Origin: Maribacter cobaltidurans
GTDB lineage: Bacteria; Bacteroidota; Bacteroidia; Flavobacteriales; Flavobacteriaceae
Assembly: GCF_002269385.1 (NCBI RefSeq)
Contig: NZ_CP022957.1
Location: forward strand, 3,897,001-3,961,000
Direction: 5' to 3'
Length of the DNA stretch: 64,000 bases
This document shows, in pieces, positions 33,111 through 42,393 of this stretch. The translations under genes were made by a program, and so were the position numbers. The notes under the pieces are model-generated. The model ran no database searches, was not told where the DNA came from, and saw only the letters and a program-made list of their open reading frames with translations. The first letter of the stretch is position 1; each line of letters starts with the position of its first letter.

Positions 33111-34883
33111 TTAGCCATGTCCGTAGATATCATTATAAAGGTCAATATATTTTTCCTTTATAATTTTTCTTCTGAGTTTCATGGTAGGGGTAAGGTGTCC
33201 TCCCTCTACGCTCCATACTTCTGGTGTAAGTCTAAACTGTTTTACCTTTTCCCACTTTGCAAACTGTTCGTTCGCCAAGTCCACCTCAGTCTGATATTTC
33301 TCCAGTACTATGGGATTTATAATAATATCTGAATTCTCAGGAATGGTTATACCCTTTTTCGCTGCCCAGTCATGCAAATACTGAAAGTCCGGCTGAATCA
33401 ATGCAGCAGGCATTTTTTCTCCTTCACCCACGACCATTATTTGTTCTATAAAACGTGACTGTTTAAAACGATTTTCCAATAATTGAGGAGCTACATATTT
33501 ACCTCCGGATGTTTTAAACATTTCTTTTTTACGATCGGTGATTTTGAGGAAACCCTCTGTATCAATTTCACCAATGTCTCCTGTATGAAAGTAGCCATTC
33601 TCGAGGACTTCATTTGTTTTCTCCTTGTCTTTGTAATATCCCAGCATTACGTTAGGTCCCTTACATAGTATTTCTCCGTCATCCGCAATTTTGACCTCCA
33701 CTTTATCAATGACCCTGCCGACAGTACCTATTTTCCAACCACCGCCTTTTTCTTGGTTTACTGCAATTACCGGAGAGGTTTCTGTAAGTCCGTATCCTTC
33801 CATTACAGGGATGCCTGCTGCGCCAAAGACCCTGCTCAATCTAGGTTGTAAGGCCGCACTGCCCGATACCATAGTTGTTAGATTACCCCCGAGGCCATCT
33901 TTCCATTTACTGAAAATCAATTTTCTGGCCAATTTTAATTGTTGTTCGTACCACCATCCGTTTGCACCATAGGGTTCAAATTTTAAACCTACGGAGACAG
34001 CCCAAAAGAATAGTTTGTTTTTTATTCCTCCCAAAGCACTGCCCTTTGCTATAATGGCATCGTAAACTTTTTCCAAAAGCCTTGGAACCACCGTCATGAC
34101 ATTTGGTTTTACCTCCTTGAGATTATCGCTGATTTTATCCAATCCTTCCGCAAAATAGATTTCAATACTACAATATTGGTAGAGATAAAGAATCATTCTT
34201 TCAAAAATGTGGCATACGGGTAAAAAGCTCAGTGCACTGGCTCCGGCTTCAAAAGGAACCCTTTTTTCACTGGCAATAACGTTGGAAACAATATTGTCAT
34301 GGGACAACATCACACCCTTGGGTCTCCCAGTGGTTCCAGAGGTATATATTAAGGTGGCCAAGTCATTGGCATTGACCTGTTCCTTGCGCTTGTTCACTTC
34401 TGGTTGGTTGGTGTCGTCTTTTCCCAAGTCCAAAACCGCCTGCCAATTGTCACAATCTTTTAGGGTATCAAAACTATAGACACCTTTCAAGTGTTTTAAT
34501 GCCGGTTTTATCGTATTTACCTTGGCCAGCACTTCTGCACAGGAAACAAAACAATAGGTTGCCTCAGAATGGTTCAAAACGTATTCGTAATCTTCTTCGG
34601 ATATAGTGGGATAAATGGGTACTGTTTGTGCTCCTAACTGTAATACCCCTATATCCATAATGTTCCACTCCGTGCGATTGGTCATGGAGATAATCGCAAT
34701 TTTATCATTAGGTTGTACCCCAAGTCTCAATAATCCCCGACTTATGGTATTTGCTTTTTCAATGTATTCTTTCGTGGAGGTAGTCATCCATTTTCCATCG
34801 TATTTGGTAACGAGTGATTTTTCCAAAGGATGGTTTTCCAATTGATAGTAAGGAAAATCGAATAGGCGGGTAACTTTTTGCAT
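33111..34883 (-). CDS. Long-chain acyl-CoA synthetase (AMP-forming)
   Basis: The 590-residue ANL-superfamily enzyme activates fatty acids to acyl-CoA with ATP and CoA. P-loop LIYTSGTTGRPKGVML (about 174-189), GYGLTETSPV (about 350), YFHTGDIGEID (about 425) and the DRKKEMFKTSGGKYVAP hinge (about 440) are all present. It lies upstream and co-directional with the MarR-headed operon but 142 bases away with the operator between, so it has its own promoter. It would feed the beta-oxidation enzymes. Confidence 0.92.
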   Translation of the reverse strand: MQKVTRLFDFPYYQLENHPLEKSLVTKYDGKWMTTSTKEYIEKANTISRGLLRLGVQPNDKIAIISMTNRTEWNIMDIGVLQLGAQTVPIYPTISEEDYEYVLNHSEATYCFVSCAEVLAKVNTIKPALKHLKGVYSFDTLKDCDNWQAVLDLGKDDTNQPEVNKRKEQVNANDLATLIYTSGTTGRPKGVMLSHDNIVSNVIASEKRVPFEAGASALSFLPVCHIFERMILYLYQYCSIEIYFAEGLDKISDNLKEVKPNVMTVVPRLLEKVYDAIIAKGSALGGIKNKLFFWAVSVGLKFEPYGANGWWYEQQLKLARKLIFSKWKDGLGGNLTTMVSGSAALQPRLSRVFGAAGIPVMEGYGLTETSPVIAVNQEKGGGWKIGTVGRVIDKVEVKIADDGEILCKGPNVMLGYYKDKEKTNEVLENGYFHTGDIGEIDTEGFLKITDRKKEMFKTSGGKYVAPQLLENRFKQSRFIEQIMVVGEGEKMPAALIQPDFQYLHDWAAKKGITIPENSDIIINPIVLEKYQTEVDLANEQFAKWEKVKQFRLTPEVWSVEGGHLTPTMKLRRKIIKEKYIDLYNDIYGHG

Positions 34884-34985
34884 AGTCTTTTTATAAAACT
34901 TTCTTGCAAAATAGTGAAAGAACTCGGTATTCTAAATAGGCTATCTTAAAAATACTTGTTAATAATTGTGAATATGGTAAAACAA

Positions 34986-35010
34986 AAGGGGCTTTTTTTA
35001 AAAGCCCCTT
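34986..35010 (-). terminator. Terminator of purL
   Basis: AAGGGGCTTTT pairs with AAAAGCCCCTT. On the minus strand it lies 24 bases after the purL stop and is followed by TTTTGTTTT. Confidence 0.85.
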
Positions 35011-35033
35011 CAAGTATTTATTAGTATTTCCCC

Positions 35034-38000
35034 TTATTTATTACTAGCTACCCACTTTCTTGCATTCACAAAAGCCTCCAGCCAAGGGGAAACTTCATCT
35101 TTCCTATCGGACGGGTAGTAGGCCCAGTTCCATGGGAACGTAGAACGCTCAATGTGCGGCATGGTTACCAAATGTCTTCCCGTTTTATCGCAAAGCATGG
35201 CTGTATTATAGTCGCTACCATTAGGATTTGCTGGATAGCCTTCATAGCCATATTTGGCAACGATGTGATAATTATCTTCGGATAAGGGAAGTTTAAATTT
35301 TCCTTCGCCATGGGAAATCCAAACCCCTAGGGTTGTACCGGCCAAGGAAGAAAGCATGACCGAGTCGTTCTCTTGAATCTTTACCGAAGTAAAATTACTT
35401 TCGTGTTTGTGGGAATCGTTATAGGTCATCTTTCCATGTGTATCGTGTTCCGGATTTATCAAATCCAATTCCATGAACAACTGGCAACCGTTACAGATTC
35501 CAACGGATAACGTATCTGGTCTTGCAAAAAAGTCTTTTATCACCTTGTTGGCCTTTTCGTTATATTTGATAGCTCCCGCCCATCCTTTGGCACTTCCCAA
35601 TACATCTGAATTTGAAAATCCACCAACGGCACCTAAAAACTGGATGTCCTCCAAAGTTTCCCTGCCAGTTATCAAATCCGTCATGTGAACGTCCTTAACA
35701 TCAAATCCTGCCAAATACATGGCATTGGCCATTTCCCTTTCGGAATTGCTTCCCTTTTCCCTTAGTATGGCAGCCTTAGGTCTGGCCTGACCTTCGTTTA
35801 ATGAACGACTGGGGAGTTTTATATTTTCTGAATTCGGAAATGTATATTTTAAGGGTTGCACCTTATAATTATCGTAGCGGTCCTTGGCAAGTCCGTTCGA
35901 AGTTTGCTTATTGTCCAGGAGATAGGAAGTCTTGAACCAAATATCGCGCAGCGATGCAATGTTCAAGCCCATTTCCATGCCGCCATTTTTAATGGTCAAT
36001 TCTGGGCCATCGGTAACCGTTCCAATTTTTTTGACATCGATATCGGCATCGACCAATAATTTTTCCACCAAATTATCCCGAAGCTGGAATACGATTCCGG
36101 CGTTTTCTGAAAACAATAGTTTAATGGTATCAGTTTCCCCCAAATCGGATAGGTCCAATTGGGCACCCAGGTCGGTATCGGCAAAACACATTTCCAACAA
36201 TGTAGTGATTAAACCTCCCGATGCAACGTCGTGTCCCGCAAGGATTTGTTCGTTTTGAATTAAAGTTTGAAGTAAATCAAAAACCGATTTAAAATATTCA
36301 TCGTTTTTAATGGTGGGTGCTTCGGAACCAATTGCATTTCGTACTTGTGAAAAGGAAGATCCTCCTAATTTATAAGCATCCCTGGACAGGTTGATATAGT
36401 ATATGGAACCTCCGTTTTTCTGAAACACGGGTTCCACTACTTTAGTAATATCGTTACAATTGGCGGCAGCCGAAATAACCACGGTTCCGGGGGCAATGAC
36501 ATCTCCGTCGGTATATTTTTGTTTCATGGAAAGGGAATCCTTTCCTGTAGGCACATTGATACCCAAGGCGATTGAAAAGTCGGAAACGGCCTGTACGGCC
36601 TCGTATAGTCTGGCATCCTCACCTTCGTTTTTGCAGGGCCACATCCAGTTGGCCGAAAGGGAAACTGATTTCAAACCATCTTTCAACGGCGCCCAGATAA
36701 TATTGGTCAGAGCTTCGGCAATACTATTCTTGCTCCCCGCAGAAGGATCGATCAAAGCGGAAATAGGGGAGTGGCCTATGCTGGTTGCAATACCTTCCTT
36801 TCCTTTGAAATCCAAGGCCATAACCCCCACATTGTTCAATGGAAGTTGTAAAGGTCCCGCACATTGCTGTTTGGCCACGCGCCCGCCCACACAACGGTCC
36901 ACTTTATTGGTCAACCAGTCTTTACATCCCACGGCTTCCAGTTGTAAAACCTGATCTAGATAATCGTGAAAAAACTCCAAGGAATATTCAGGATTGGTAT
37001 AGGTTCTTGGTATTTTTTTATCATTCATGAAAGTCTTGGGAGAACTCCCAAAAATATCACTGAGCTTAACATCCATGGGTTTTTCACCTGTTGTGGCCGA
37101 CTCAAAAGTAAAACGGTCATCACCGGTAACATCACCAACTTCATACATGGGTGATCGCTCGCGATCGGCTATTCGCTTCAAAAGGGCCGTATTGTCCTTT
37201 CCAATTACTAATCCCATACGTTCCTGGGATTCGTTGCCGATGAGTTCCTTTGCGGATAGGGTAGGGTCGCCCACGGGTAATTTGTCCAGATCGATTTTCC
37301 CCCCGGTTTCCTCCACGAGTTCGGAAAGGCAGTTCAAATGTCCCCCGGCACCATGGTCGTGAATGGAAACGATACTGTTGTTATCACTTTCCACCATGCC
37401 CCGTATAGCGTTGGCGGCTCTTTTCTGCATTTCTGGATTTGAACGTTGTACGGCGTTCAATTCAATGGCAGAACTGAATTCCCCTGTATCCGCACTGGAT
37501 ACGGCTGCTCCGCCCATTCCAATTCTATAGTTATCGCCTCCAAGGATAACTATTTTATCCCCTTTTTTCGGTGTATCTTTTAAAGCTTGTTCAGCTTTCC
37601 CGTAGCCAATACCACCAGCCTGCATGATAACCTTGTCATACCCCAATCTACGGGCTTCTGAGCCATTTAGGGAATATTTTTCGTCATGTTCAAAAGTAAG
37701 GACAGAACCGGCAATAAGAGGTTGACCAAATTTATTTCCGAAATCCGAAGCTCCATTAGAAGCTTTGATCAAAATGTCCATGGGGGTTTGGTATAACCAT
37801 TCTCGTTCTGGCATAGCCTTTTCCCAGGGCCTGTCTTTCTCCAATCTTGAGAAGGCTGTCATATACACTGCCGTGCCCGCTAAAGGGAGTGACCCTTTTC
37901 CACCTGCAAGACGGTCCCTGATTTCCCCTCCTGAACCTGTTGCTGCCCCGTTAAAGGGTTCAATGGTCGTGGGAAAATTATGGGTCTCCGCTTTTAGGGA

Positions 38001-38726
38001 AATGACCGAATTAAATTCCTTTTCTTCATAAAAATCAGGCTTATCGGCTGTTTTTGGTGCAAATTGTATCGCTTTGGGCCCCTTTAGGAAGGCCACATTG
38101 TCCTTATATGCAGAGACAATTTCGTTTGGATGCTCTAGAGATGTTTTTTTAATAAGCTTGAATAAGCTTGTTGGCATTTCCTTTCCATCGATGATGAAGG
38201 TACCGTTAAAAATTTTATGCCTACAATGTTCCGAGTTTACTTGGCTGAAACCGAATACCTCGGAATCGGTCAATTTTCTTCCCATTTTTTCAGAAAGCTC
38301 TTCCAAATAAGTTACTTCCTCATCGCTTAAGGCCAGCCCCTCTTTTTGGTTATATCCTGCAATGTCCTCAATTTCCAAAATAGGTTCAGGAAGAATATGG
38401 ATATCAAAAATGGCTTGACCAATACCGTTGTACTTATAGGAAAGCATTGGATCAAAATTGGTAAAGTTCTCGGAAACAGCATTGAACTCCTCGATTCTGA
38501 GTATGCCCGGAATGCCCATATTCTGTGTGATTTCCACGGCATTCGTACTCCAAGGGGTAATCATAGAGGCTCGCGGCCCAACAAAAAAGGCGTCCATTGA
38601 CGCCACATTTATTTTGGGTTGGTTGCCAAATAACCACTTTAGTTTTTGTTCGTTTTCGGGAGTAATCTCTTGGGTAGTTTGGACAGCAAAAATCTTGGTT
38701 GCCGGGTTTCCAAAGAAGTGAATCAT
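35034..38726 (-). CDS. purL: Phosphoribosylformylglycinamidine synthase
   Basis: The 1230-residue large-type FGAM synthase carries out the fourth step of de novo purine synthesis, FGAR plus glutamine plus ATP to FGAM. Order: N-terminal PurS-like domain; AIR-synthase-related domains with FSQVNSEHCRHKIF (about 180), AETHNFPTTIEPFNGAATG (about 265) and GGRVAKQQC; and a C-terminal glutamine amidotransferase with nucleophilic Cys in GICNGCQLF (about 1105) and His in ISHGEGKF. Start is the ATG at 38726 (MIHFFGNP); the frame continues 29 residues upstream without similarity. Monocistronic, with terminator downstream. A CAAAATTA (minus TAATTTTG) box lies at 38760-38767, without a clear -33. Confidence 0.95.
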   Translation of the reverse strand: MIHFFGNPATKIFAVQTTQEITPENEQKLKWLFGNQPKINVASMDAFFVGPRASMITPWSTNAVEITQNMGIPGILRIEEFNAVSENFTNFDPMLSYKYNGIGQAIFDIHILPEPILEIEDIAGYNQKEGLALSDEEVTYLEELSEKMGRKLTDSEVFGFSQVNSEHCRHKIFNGTFIIDGKEMPTSLFKLIKKTSLEHPNEIVSAYKDNVAFLKGPKAIQFAPKTADKPDFYEEKEFNSVISLKAETHNFPTTIEPFNGAATGSGGEIRDRLAGGKGSLPLAGTAVYMTAFSRLEKDRPWEKAMPEREWLYQTPMDILIKASNGASDFGNKFGQPLIAGSVLTFEHDEKYSLNGSEARRLGYDKVIMQAGGIGYGKAEQALKDTPKKGDKIVILGGDNYRIGMGGAAVSSADTGEFSSAIELNAVQRSNPEMQKRAANAIRGMVESDNNSIVSIHDHGAGGHLNCLSELVEETGGKIDLDKLPVGDPTLSAKELIGNESQERMGLVIGKDNTALLKRIADRERSPMYEVGDVTGDDRFTFESATTGEKPMDVKLSDIFGSSPKTFMNDKKIPRTYTNPEYSLEFFHDYLDQVLQLEAVGCKDWLTNKVDRCVGGRVAKQQCAGPLQLPLNNVGVMALDFKGKEGIATSIGHSPISALIDPSAGSKNSIAEALTNIIWAPLKDGLKSVSLSANWMWPCKNEGEDARLYEAVQAVSDFSIALGINVPTGKDSLSMKQKYTDGDVIAPGTVVISAAANCNDITKVVEPVFQKNGGSIYYINLSRDAYKLGGSSFSQVRNAIGSEAPTIKNDEYFKSVFDLLQTLIQNEQILAGHDVASGGLITTLLEMCFADTDLGAQLDLSDLGETDTIKLLFSENAGIVFQLRDNLVEKLLVDADIDVKKIGTVTDGPELTIKNGGMEMGLNIASLRDIWFKTSYLLDNKQTSNGLAKDRYDNYKVQPLKYTFPNSENIKLPSRSLNEGQARPKAAILREKGSNSEREMANAMYLAGFDVKDVHMTDLITGRETLEDIQFLGAVGGFSNSDVLGSAKGWAGAIKYNEKANKVIKDFFARPDTLSVGICNGCQLFMELDLINPEHDTHGKMTYNDSHKHESNFTSVKIQENDSVMLSSLAGTTLGVWISHGEGKFKLPLSEDNYHIVAKYGYEGYPANPNGSDYNTAMLCDKTGRHLVTMPHIERSTFPWNWAYYPSDRKDEVSPWLEAFVNARKWVASNK

Positions 38727-39028
38727 ATCAGCGTATTTCTTTTGCAAAAATGGAAAATGCAAAATTACGATTTCCGCCTTGATTTTCCTTGATTGTATTA
38801 CAACAGTTTTCAACCATTATTGTTGATAGGTAAGGCATATTTTACAATAGGATAAAAACTCTGGAGAAACTAGAAATTTAGCTATTCGGAAAATTTAAAT
38901 ATTTAAAAAATATATAATCCTTAAACAACCCAAAAACTATGGGAATCATATAAAAATAGTTTGGACCTGTGTTTTTAAACATAATAATTCAGTACCTTTT
39001 TGCAAGCTAATTCAATAAATGACCAAAC
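38727..39028. other. Divergent intergenic region, no gene
   Basis: About 300 AT-rich bases between purL and the M20 amidohydrolase. I see no ORF or RNA gene. A possible purL -7 box is at 38760-38767 (minus TAATTTTG). A near-match TACCTTTT at 38993-39000 precedes the plus-strand gene. No purine riboswitch-like structure was recognised. Confidence 0.5.
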
Positions 39029-40615
39029 ATGAGTAAAAAACTAGTAATGCTCACCATTTGTATTTTTTATGCAGTGGTGTCTGTCGGCCAAAAGAAATAT
39101 TCCAAAAGGCAAATTGAAAAATTTAAGACCGAAGCCGAGACTATTATCGAAAACAACAAAAAGCAGGCCCAGGTAATGGTGGATAAGGTGTTCAGTTTTG
39201 CCGAACTTGGTTTTCAAGAAGTTGAAACTTCCAAATACCTGACCGGGTTATTGGAAGAAAATGGATTTGAAATTGAACATTCCATTTCTGGCATACCTAC
39301 GGCTTGGTTTGCAAAATGGAGTAATGGAGAAGGTCCTGTTATTGCCTTGGGAAGTGATGTGGATTGTATTCCAAAGGCATCCCAGTATCCGGGCGTAGCC
39401 TATCACAAACCTATTGTGGACGGAGCTCCGGGACACGGCGAGGGCCATAATGCGGGGAATCCCTTGAACATTATGTCCGCTTTGGCCGTGAAGGAAATCA
39501 TGGAAAAGGAAAATATAGGAGGGACATTAATACTATGGCCCGGTATTGCGGAGGAATTGGTTGCGGCCAAAGCCTGGTATGTACGTGATGGACTTTTTGA
39601 TGATATCGACATGTGTATTTTCACCCATGTTGGAAACAACTTAGGGGTTTCCTATGGGCCCACTCGGGGAACAGGTTTAATTTCCGTAGAATATTCCTTT
39701 GAAGGAGAGGCGGCACATTCGGCTGGATCCCCGTGGAGGGGCAGAAGTGCATTGGATGCCGCTGAATTAATGAACATTGCCTGGAACTATAAAAGAGAGC
39801 ATTTACACCCTCTAAAACGTTCCCATTCCATATTTACGGATGCGGGGGACCAACCCAATGTAGTGCCCTCTAAAGCGGCGATTTGGTTTTACTTTAGGGA
39901 TATAAAGTATGAGGGTATCATGGAAATGTATGCCCTGGCCAATGATATGGCCAAAGGAGCGGCTTTGATGACAGGTACTACCATGACCTCTAAAGTTTTG
40001 GGAACGGCTTGGCCAAGGCATTACAACAAGGTCATTGCAGAAACCATGTATGATAATATAAAACAAATAGGGCTTCCTGAATGGTCCGATGCCGACCAGA
40101 CCTTGGCCAAGGCCGTGCAGACCGAAGTAGGTTCCGAAAAAATTGAGGGTTTACCTACGGAACTTTCTCCATTAGGTTTACCTGTTGAAGAACCTGTTAG
40201 TGGTGGGTCGGACGATATAGGAGATATTTCGTGGAAAGTTCCAACGGTTACCATGCGTTTTCCTTCCAATATTCCTGGATTACAGGGTCACCATTGGAGC
40301 AATGCCATTGCTATGGCCACTCCCATTGCACATAAAGGTGTAGTCGCTGGAGCCAAGGCAGAGGCCATGACCATATTGGATTTCTTAACGAAACCAGAAC
40401 TTTTGGAGGGAGCCTGGGACTATTTTAAAAATGTGCAACAAAAAGAAACCACCTATAAACCCATGATTGCCGAAACCGATATGCCCCCAATTTATTTGAA
40501 TACGGACAAGCAAGGTCAATTTAGGGAGGAATTGGAGAAATTCTATTATGACGAAACCAAATACGATAGTTATCTGGAACAGTTAGGTGTGGATTATCCT
40601 ACGGTAAAAGAGTAA
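39029..40615 (+). CDS. Secreted M20-family amidohydrolase (AbgB-like)
   Basis: The 528-residue product has a signal peptide (LTICIFYAVVSVGQ, cleaved near 21). The M20 metal-dependent amidohydrolase core contains GHGEGHNAGNP (about 134-144, metal ligand), GIAEELVAAKA (about 172, catalytic/metal glutamates), HSAGSPWRGRSALDA (about 231-245, lid-domain region) and a GSDDIGDISW motif (about 392). The sequence matches the aminobenzoyl-glutamate hydrolase B-like group, here secreted rather than cytoplasmic. Probably cleaves an acyl-amino acid in the periplasm. Followed by a strong terminator and the HxlR gene. Confidence 0.85.
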   Translation: MSKKLVMLTICIFYAVVSVGQKKYSKRQIEKFKTEAETIIENNKKQAQVMVDKVFSFAELGFQEVETSKYLTGLLEENGFEIEHSISGIPTAWFAKWSNGEGPVIALGSDVDCIPKASQYPGVAYHKPIVDGAPGHGEGHNAGNPLNIMSALAVKEIMEKENIGGTLILWPGIAEELVAAKAWYVRDGLFDDIDMCIFTHVGNNLGVSYGPTRGTGLISVEYSFEGEAAHSAGSPWRGRSALDAAELMNIAWNYKREHLHPLKRSHSIFTDAGDQPNVVPSKAAIWFYFRDIKYEGIMEMYALANDMAKGAALMTGTTMTSKVLGTAWPRHYNKVIAETMYDNIKQIGLPEWSDADQTLAKAVQTEVGSEKIEGLPTELSPLGLPVEEPVSGGSDDIGDISWKVPTVTMRFPSNIPGLQGHHWSNAIAMATPIAHKGVVAGAKAEAMTILDFLTKPELLEGAWDYFKNVQQKETTYKPMIAETDMPPIYLNTDKQGQFREELEKFYYDETKYDSYLEQLGVDYPTVKE

Positions 40616-40640
40616 TTCAAATTTTAACAATCTTTACAAT

Positions 40641-40671
40641 AAACATCAGTCTATTTTTTAGACTGATGTTT
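40641..40671 (+). terminator. Rho-independent terminator, also holding an HxlR-type dyad
   Basis: A perfect 13-bp stem (AAACATCAGTCTA / TAGACTGATGTTT) with a 5-base T loop, 25 bases after the M20 stop, is followed by TATATTTGG. The stem contains AGTCT-N7-AGACT, repeated 37 bases downstream. Confidence 0.75.
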
Positions 40672-40701
40672 TATATTTGGTATAAGTCTTACATATAGAC
40701 T
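40648..40701 (+). promoter_or_regulatory. hxlR-type gene promoter flanked by two identical dyads
   Basis: The -7 box TATATTTG (40672-40679) has an AGTCT-N7-AGACT dyad on each side, at 40648-40664 and 40685-40701. Centres are 37 bases apart. No TTG is found at -33. The spacing of seven matches the general form of HxlR/YodB-family operators known from Bacillus. I infer that the regulator encoded next binds both and represses itself. Confidence 0.55.
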
Positions 40702-40732
40702 TAAATTGTTTCATCTTAACTGTTATAAGATT

Positions 40733-41098
40733 GTGGGTAAATCCTCCAAAAATTGTGCGGTAACCTTATGCATGGAAGAAATAGGAAGTAAATGGAAACC
40801 TATTATTCTTTACCGGGTTTCCAAGGGTATAAATAGGTTTTCGACATTGCTCAAGAATGTCCAGGGAATCAATAAACAAATGCTGAGCAAGCAGCTAAAG
40901 GAATTGGAAAAATCTGAAATATTGGAACGAAAAATGTTCGCCGAAATTCCCCCGAGGGTAGAATATTCCTTAACAGCTAAAGGTAAGTCCCTTATGCCCG
41001 TAGTGCACGCCATGAAAAAATGGGGCGATAGGAAAGATATAGAAACTCAAGTTGCCAAACCGGTGGTTAAAGAGGATCAGCAATTACCTCTCTTTTGA
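40733..41098 (+). CDS. HxlR-family winged-helix regulator
   Basis: The 121-residue protein has the HxlR motif order C-A-V-T-L-C-MEEIGSKWKPIILYRV, INRFSTLLKNVQGINKQMLSKQLKELEKSEILERK and PPRVEYSLTAKGKSL. The Cys pair near the N-terminus could be redox-sensing, as in several HxlR regulators of quinone/aldehyde stress. No ATG precedes the conserved start, so I chose the GTG at 40733; a TTG at 40706 is the alternative. The gene is convergent with rsmB: the stop codons are immediately adjacent, with no base between. Confidence 0.8.
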   Translation: MGKSSKNCAVTLCMEEIGSKWKPIILYRVSKGINRFSTLLKNVQGINKQMLSKQLKELEKSEILERKMFAEIPPRVEYSLTAKGKSLMPVVHAMKKWGDRKDIETQVAKPVVKEDQQLPLF

Positions 41099-42322
41099 CT
41101 AGGAATCTTTTGTCTTCTTTTCCAGTAACGCCATGTAGAAACCATCAAAACCACTTTTGGAAGCGTATATTTTCTTTTCTTTTACAAGGGAAAAGCCACT
41201 TCCTTCCTCCGATGCCAAAAATGAATTTACCTGGTCCCTATTCTCCTGAGGGAGTATGGAACAGGTGGCATAGACCAGTTTTCCTCCTGATTTAACCATT
41301 TTACTATAACTTCTAAGGATTTCCTGCTGCGTTTTGGTGATTTTTTCCAAAAACTCTGGCTGCAGTTTCCATTTGGTATCTGGATTCCTGCGGATAACCC
41401 CAAGACCTGTACATGGAGCGTCTATCAAAACGCGATCTGCACTGTCATACAACTTTTTAATTACCTTGGTGGAGGTAATTTCCCTAGGTTCTATGTTGTG
41501 CGCCCCGTTTCTTCGGGCGCGTCTTTTTAGTTCCTTGAGTTTACTGCCGTAAATATCCATGGCAATCAATTGCCCTTTATTTTCCATCAAGGCAGCCAAG
41601 TGAAGTGATTTCCCACCGGCACCTGCACAGGTGTCCACAACCCGTTGCCCTGGTTGAACATCCAAAAGCTCGGCAACCAATTGTGAAGAAGCATCCTGCA
41701 CTTCAAATAATCCGTCTTTAAAACTTTGGGTAACAAATACATTCGCCCTTTCCGGTAGTCTAAGTGCCAGTGGATATCCCTTTATGGGTTCTGTCAGAAT
41801 ATCCTCATCCAATAGTGCTTTTCTTAGCTTTTCCTTTGTGGTTTTTAGTGTATTGGTCCTTAAAATGACGTCGGCAGGTTGATTGAGTTTGGCAATCTCT
41901 GCGGTCCATAACTTTTCGCCCAAGGCTTTTTCACAAAGCGTATCCATCCAATCTGGAATGGCTTCCCTGTATTTTCTAACCTTGGATAGTTCATCAAAAC
42001 GTCCTTTGATGCGTCTTTCCGGGGTGGGTTCAATTTGTTTCCAATCGGGCAGTTTAATTCCGCTTAGTACGGCCCAAACCGCCCACATCCGAAATAAATC
42101 GGGCCGACTAAAAGGGGCCTTTACTTCAGCAATTTCGGCATATAACCTTTTGTAACGAACCATTTCGTAGGTGGTTTCGGCAATAAAACCTCGATCACGT
42201 GATCCCCAGCGCTTGTCAAACTTTAAGACCTTTTGAACTACCTTGTCCGCATATTCACCTTCATTGAATATTAAGTTCAAAGCATCTATTACGGCAAACA
42301 CCAAGTTTCTGTGCAATCTCAT
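41099..42322 (-). CDS. rsmB: 16S rRNA m5C methyltransferase, RsmB/NOP family
   Basis: The 407-residue SAM-dependent RNA methyltransferase likely makes 16S rRNA m5C967. An N-terminal NusB-like half precedes the Rossmann domain: VVDTCAGAGGKSLHLAALM (about 229-247), DIYGSKLKELKRRARRNG (about 258), DAPCTGLGVIRRNPDTKW (about 300-317, catalytic Cys) and YATCSILPQEN (about 352, second Cys). Gene symbol by family; RsmF-like specificity cannot be excluded. A TACCTTTG -7-like box (42348-42341 on minus) precedes it. Confidence 0.85.
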   Translation of the reverse strand: MRLHRNLVFAVIDALNLIFNEGEYADKVVQKVLKFDKRWGSRDRGFIAETTYEMVRYKRLYAEIAEVKAPFSRPDLFRMWAVWAVLSGIKLPDWKQIEPTPERRIKGRFDELSKVRKYREAIPDWMDTLCEKALGEKLWTAEIAKLNQPADVILRTNTLKTTKEKLRKALLDEDILTEPIKGYPLALRLPERANVFVTQSFKDGLFEVQDASSQLVAELLDVQPGQRVVDTCAGAGGKSLHLAALMENKGQLIAMDIYGSKLKELKRRARRNGAHNIEPREITSTKVIKKLYDSADRVLIDAPCTGLGVIRRNPDTKWKLQPEFLEKITKTQQEILRSYSKMVKSGGKLVYATCSILPQENRDQVNSFLASEEGSGFSLVKEKKIYASKSGFDGFYMALLEKKTKDS

Positions 42323-42348
42323 TATGAAAAATTAAGGGTGCAAAGGTA

Positions 42349-42378
42349 TTGTTTTAGAGCGGATTCCATTTATTTTTG
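42349..42378 (+). promoter_or_regulatory. Putative promoter of the BNR lipoprotein gene
   Basis: TTG (42349-42351) and TATTTTTG (42371-42378) are spaced by 19 bases, an ideal Bacteroidota promoter. The ATG is 15 bases downstream. Its -33 box abuts a minus-strand -7-like box for rsmB at 42341-42348. Confidence 0.6.
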
Positions 42379-42393
42379 AGAAACTTTGTACCG

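Noticed and set aside
40641..40671. Riboswitch or attenuator before the HxlR gene
   Set aside because: The stem is a simple perfect hairpin with a T run after the M20 stop, and the promoter lies downstream of it, so it cannot be in the HxlR leader.
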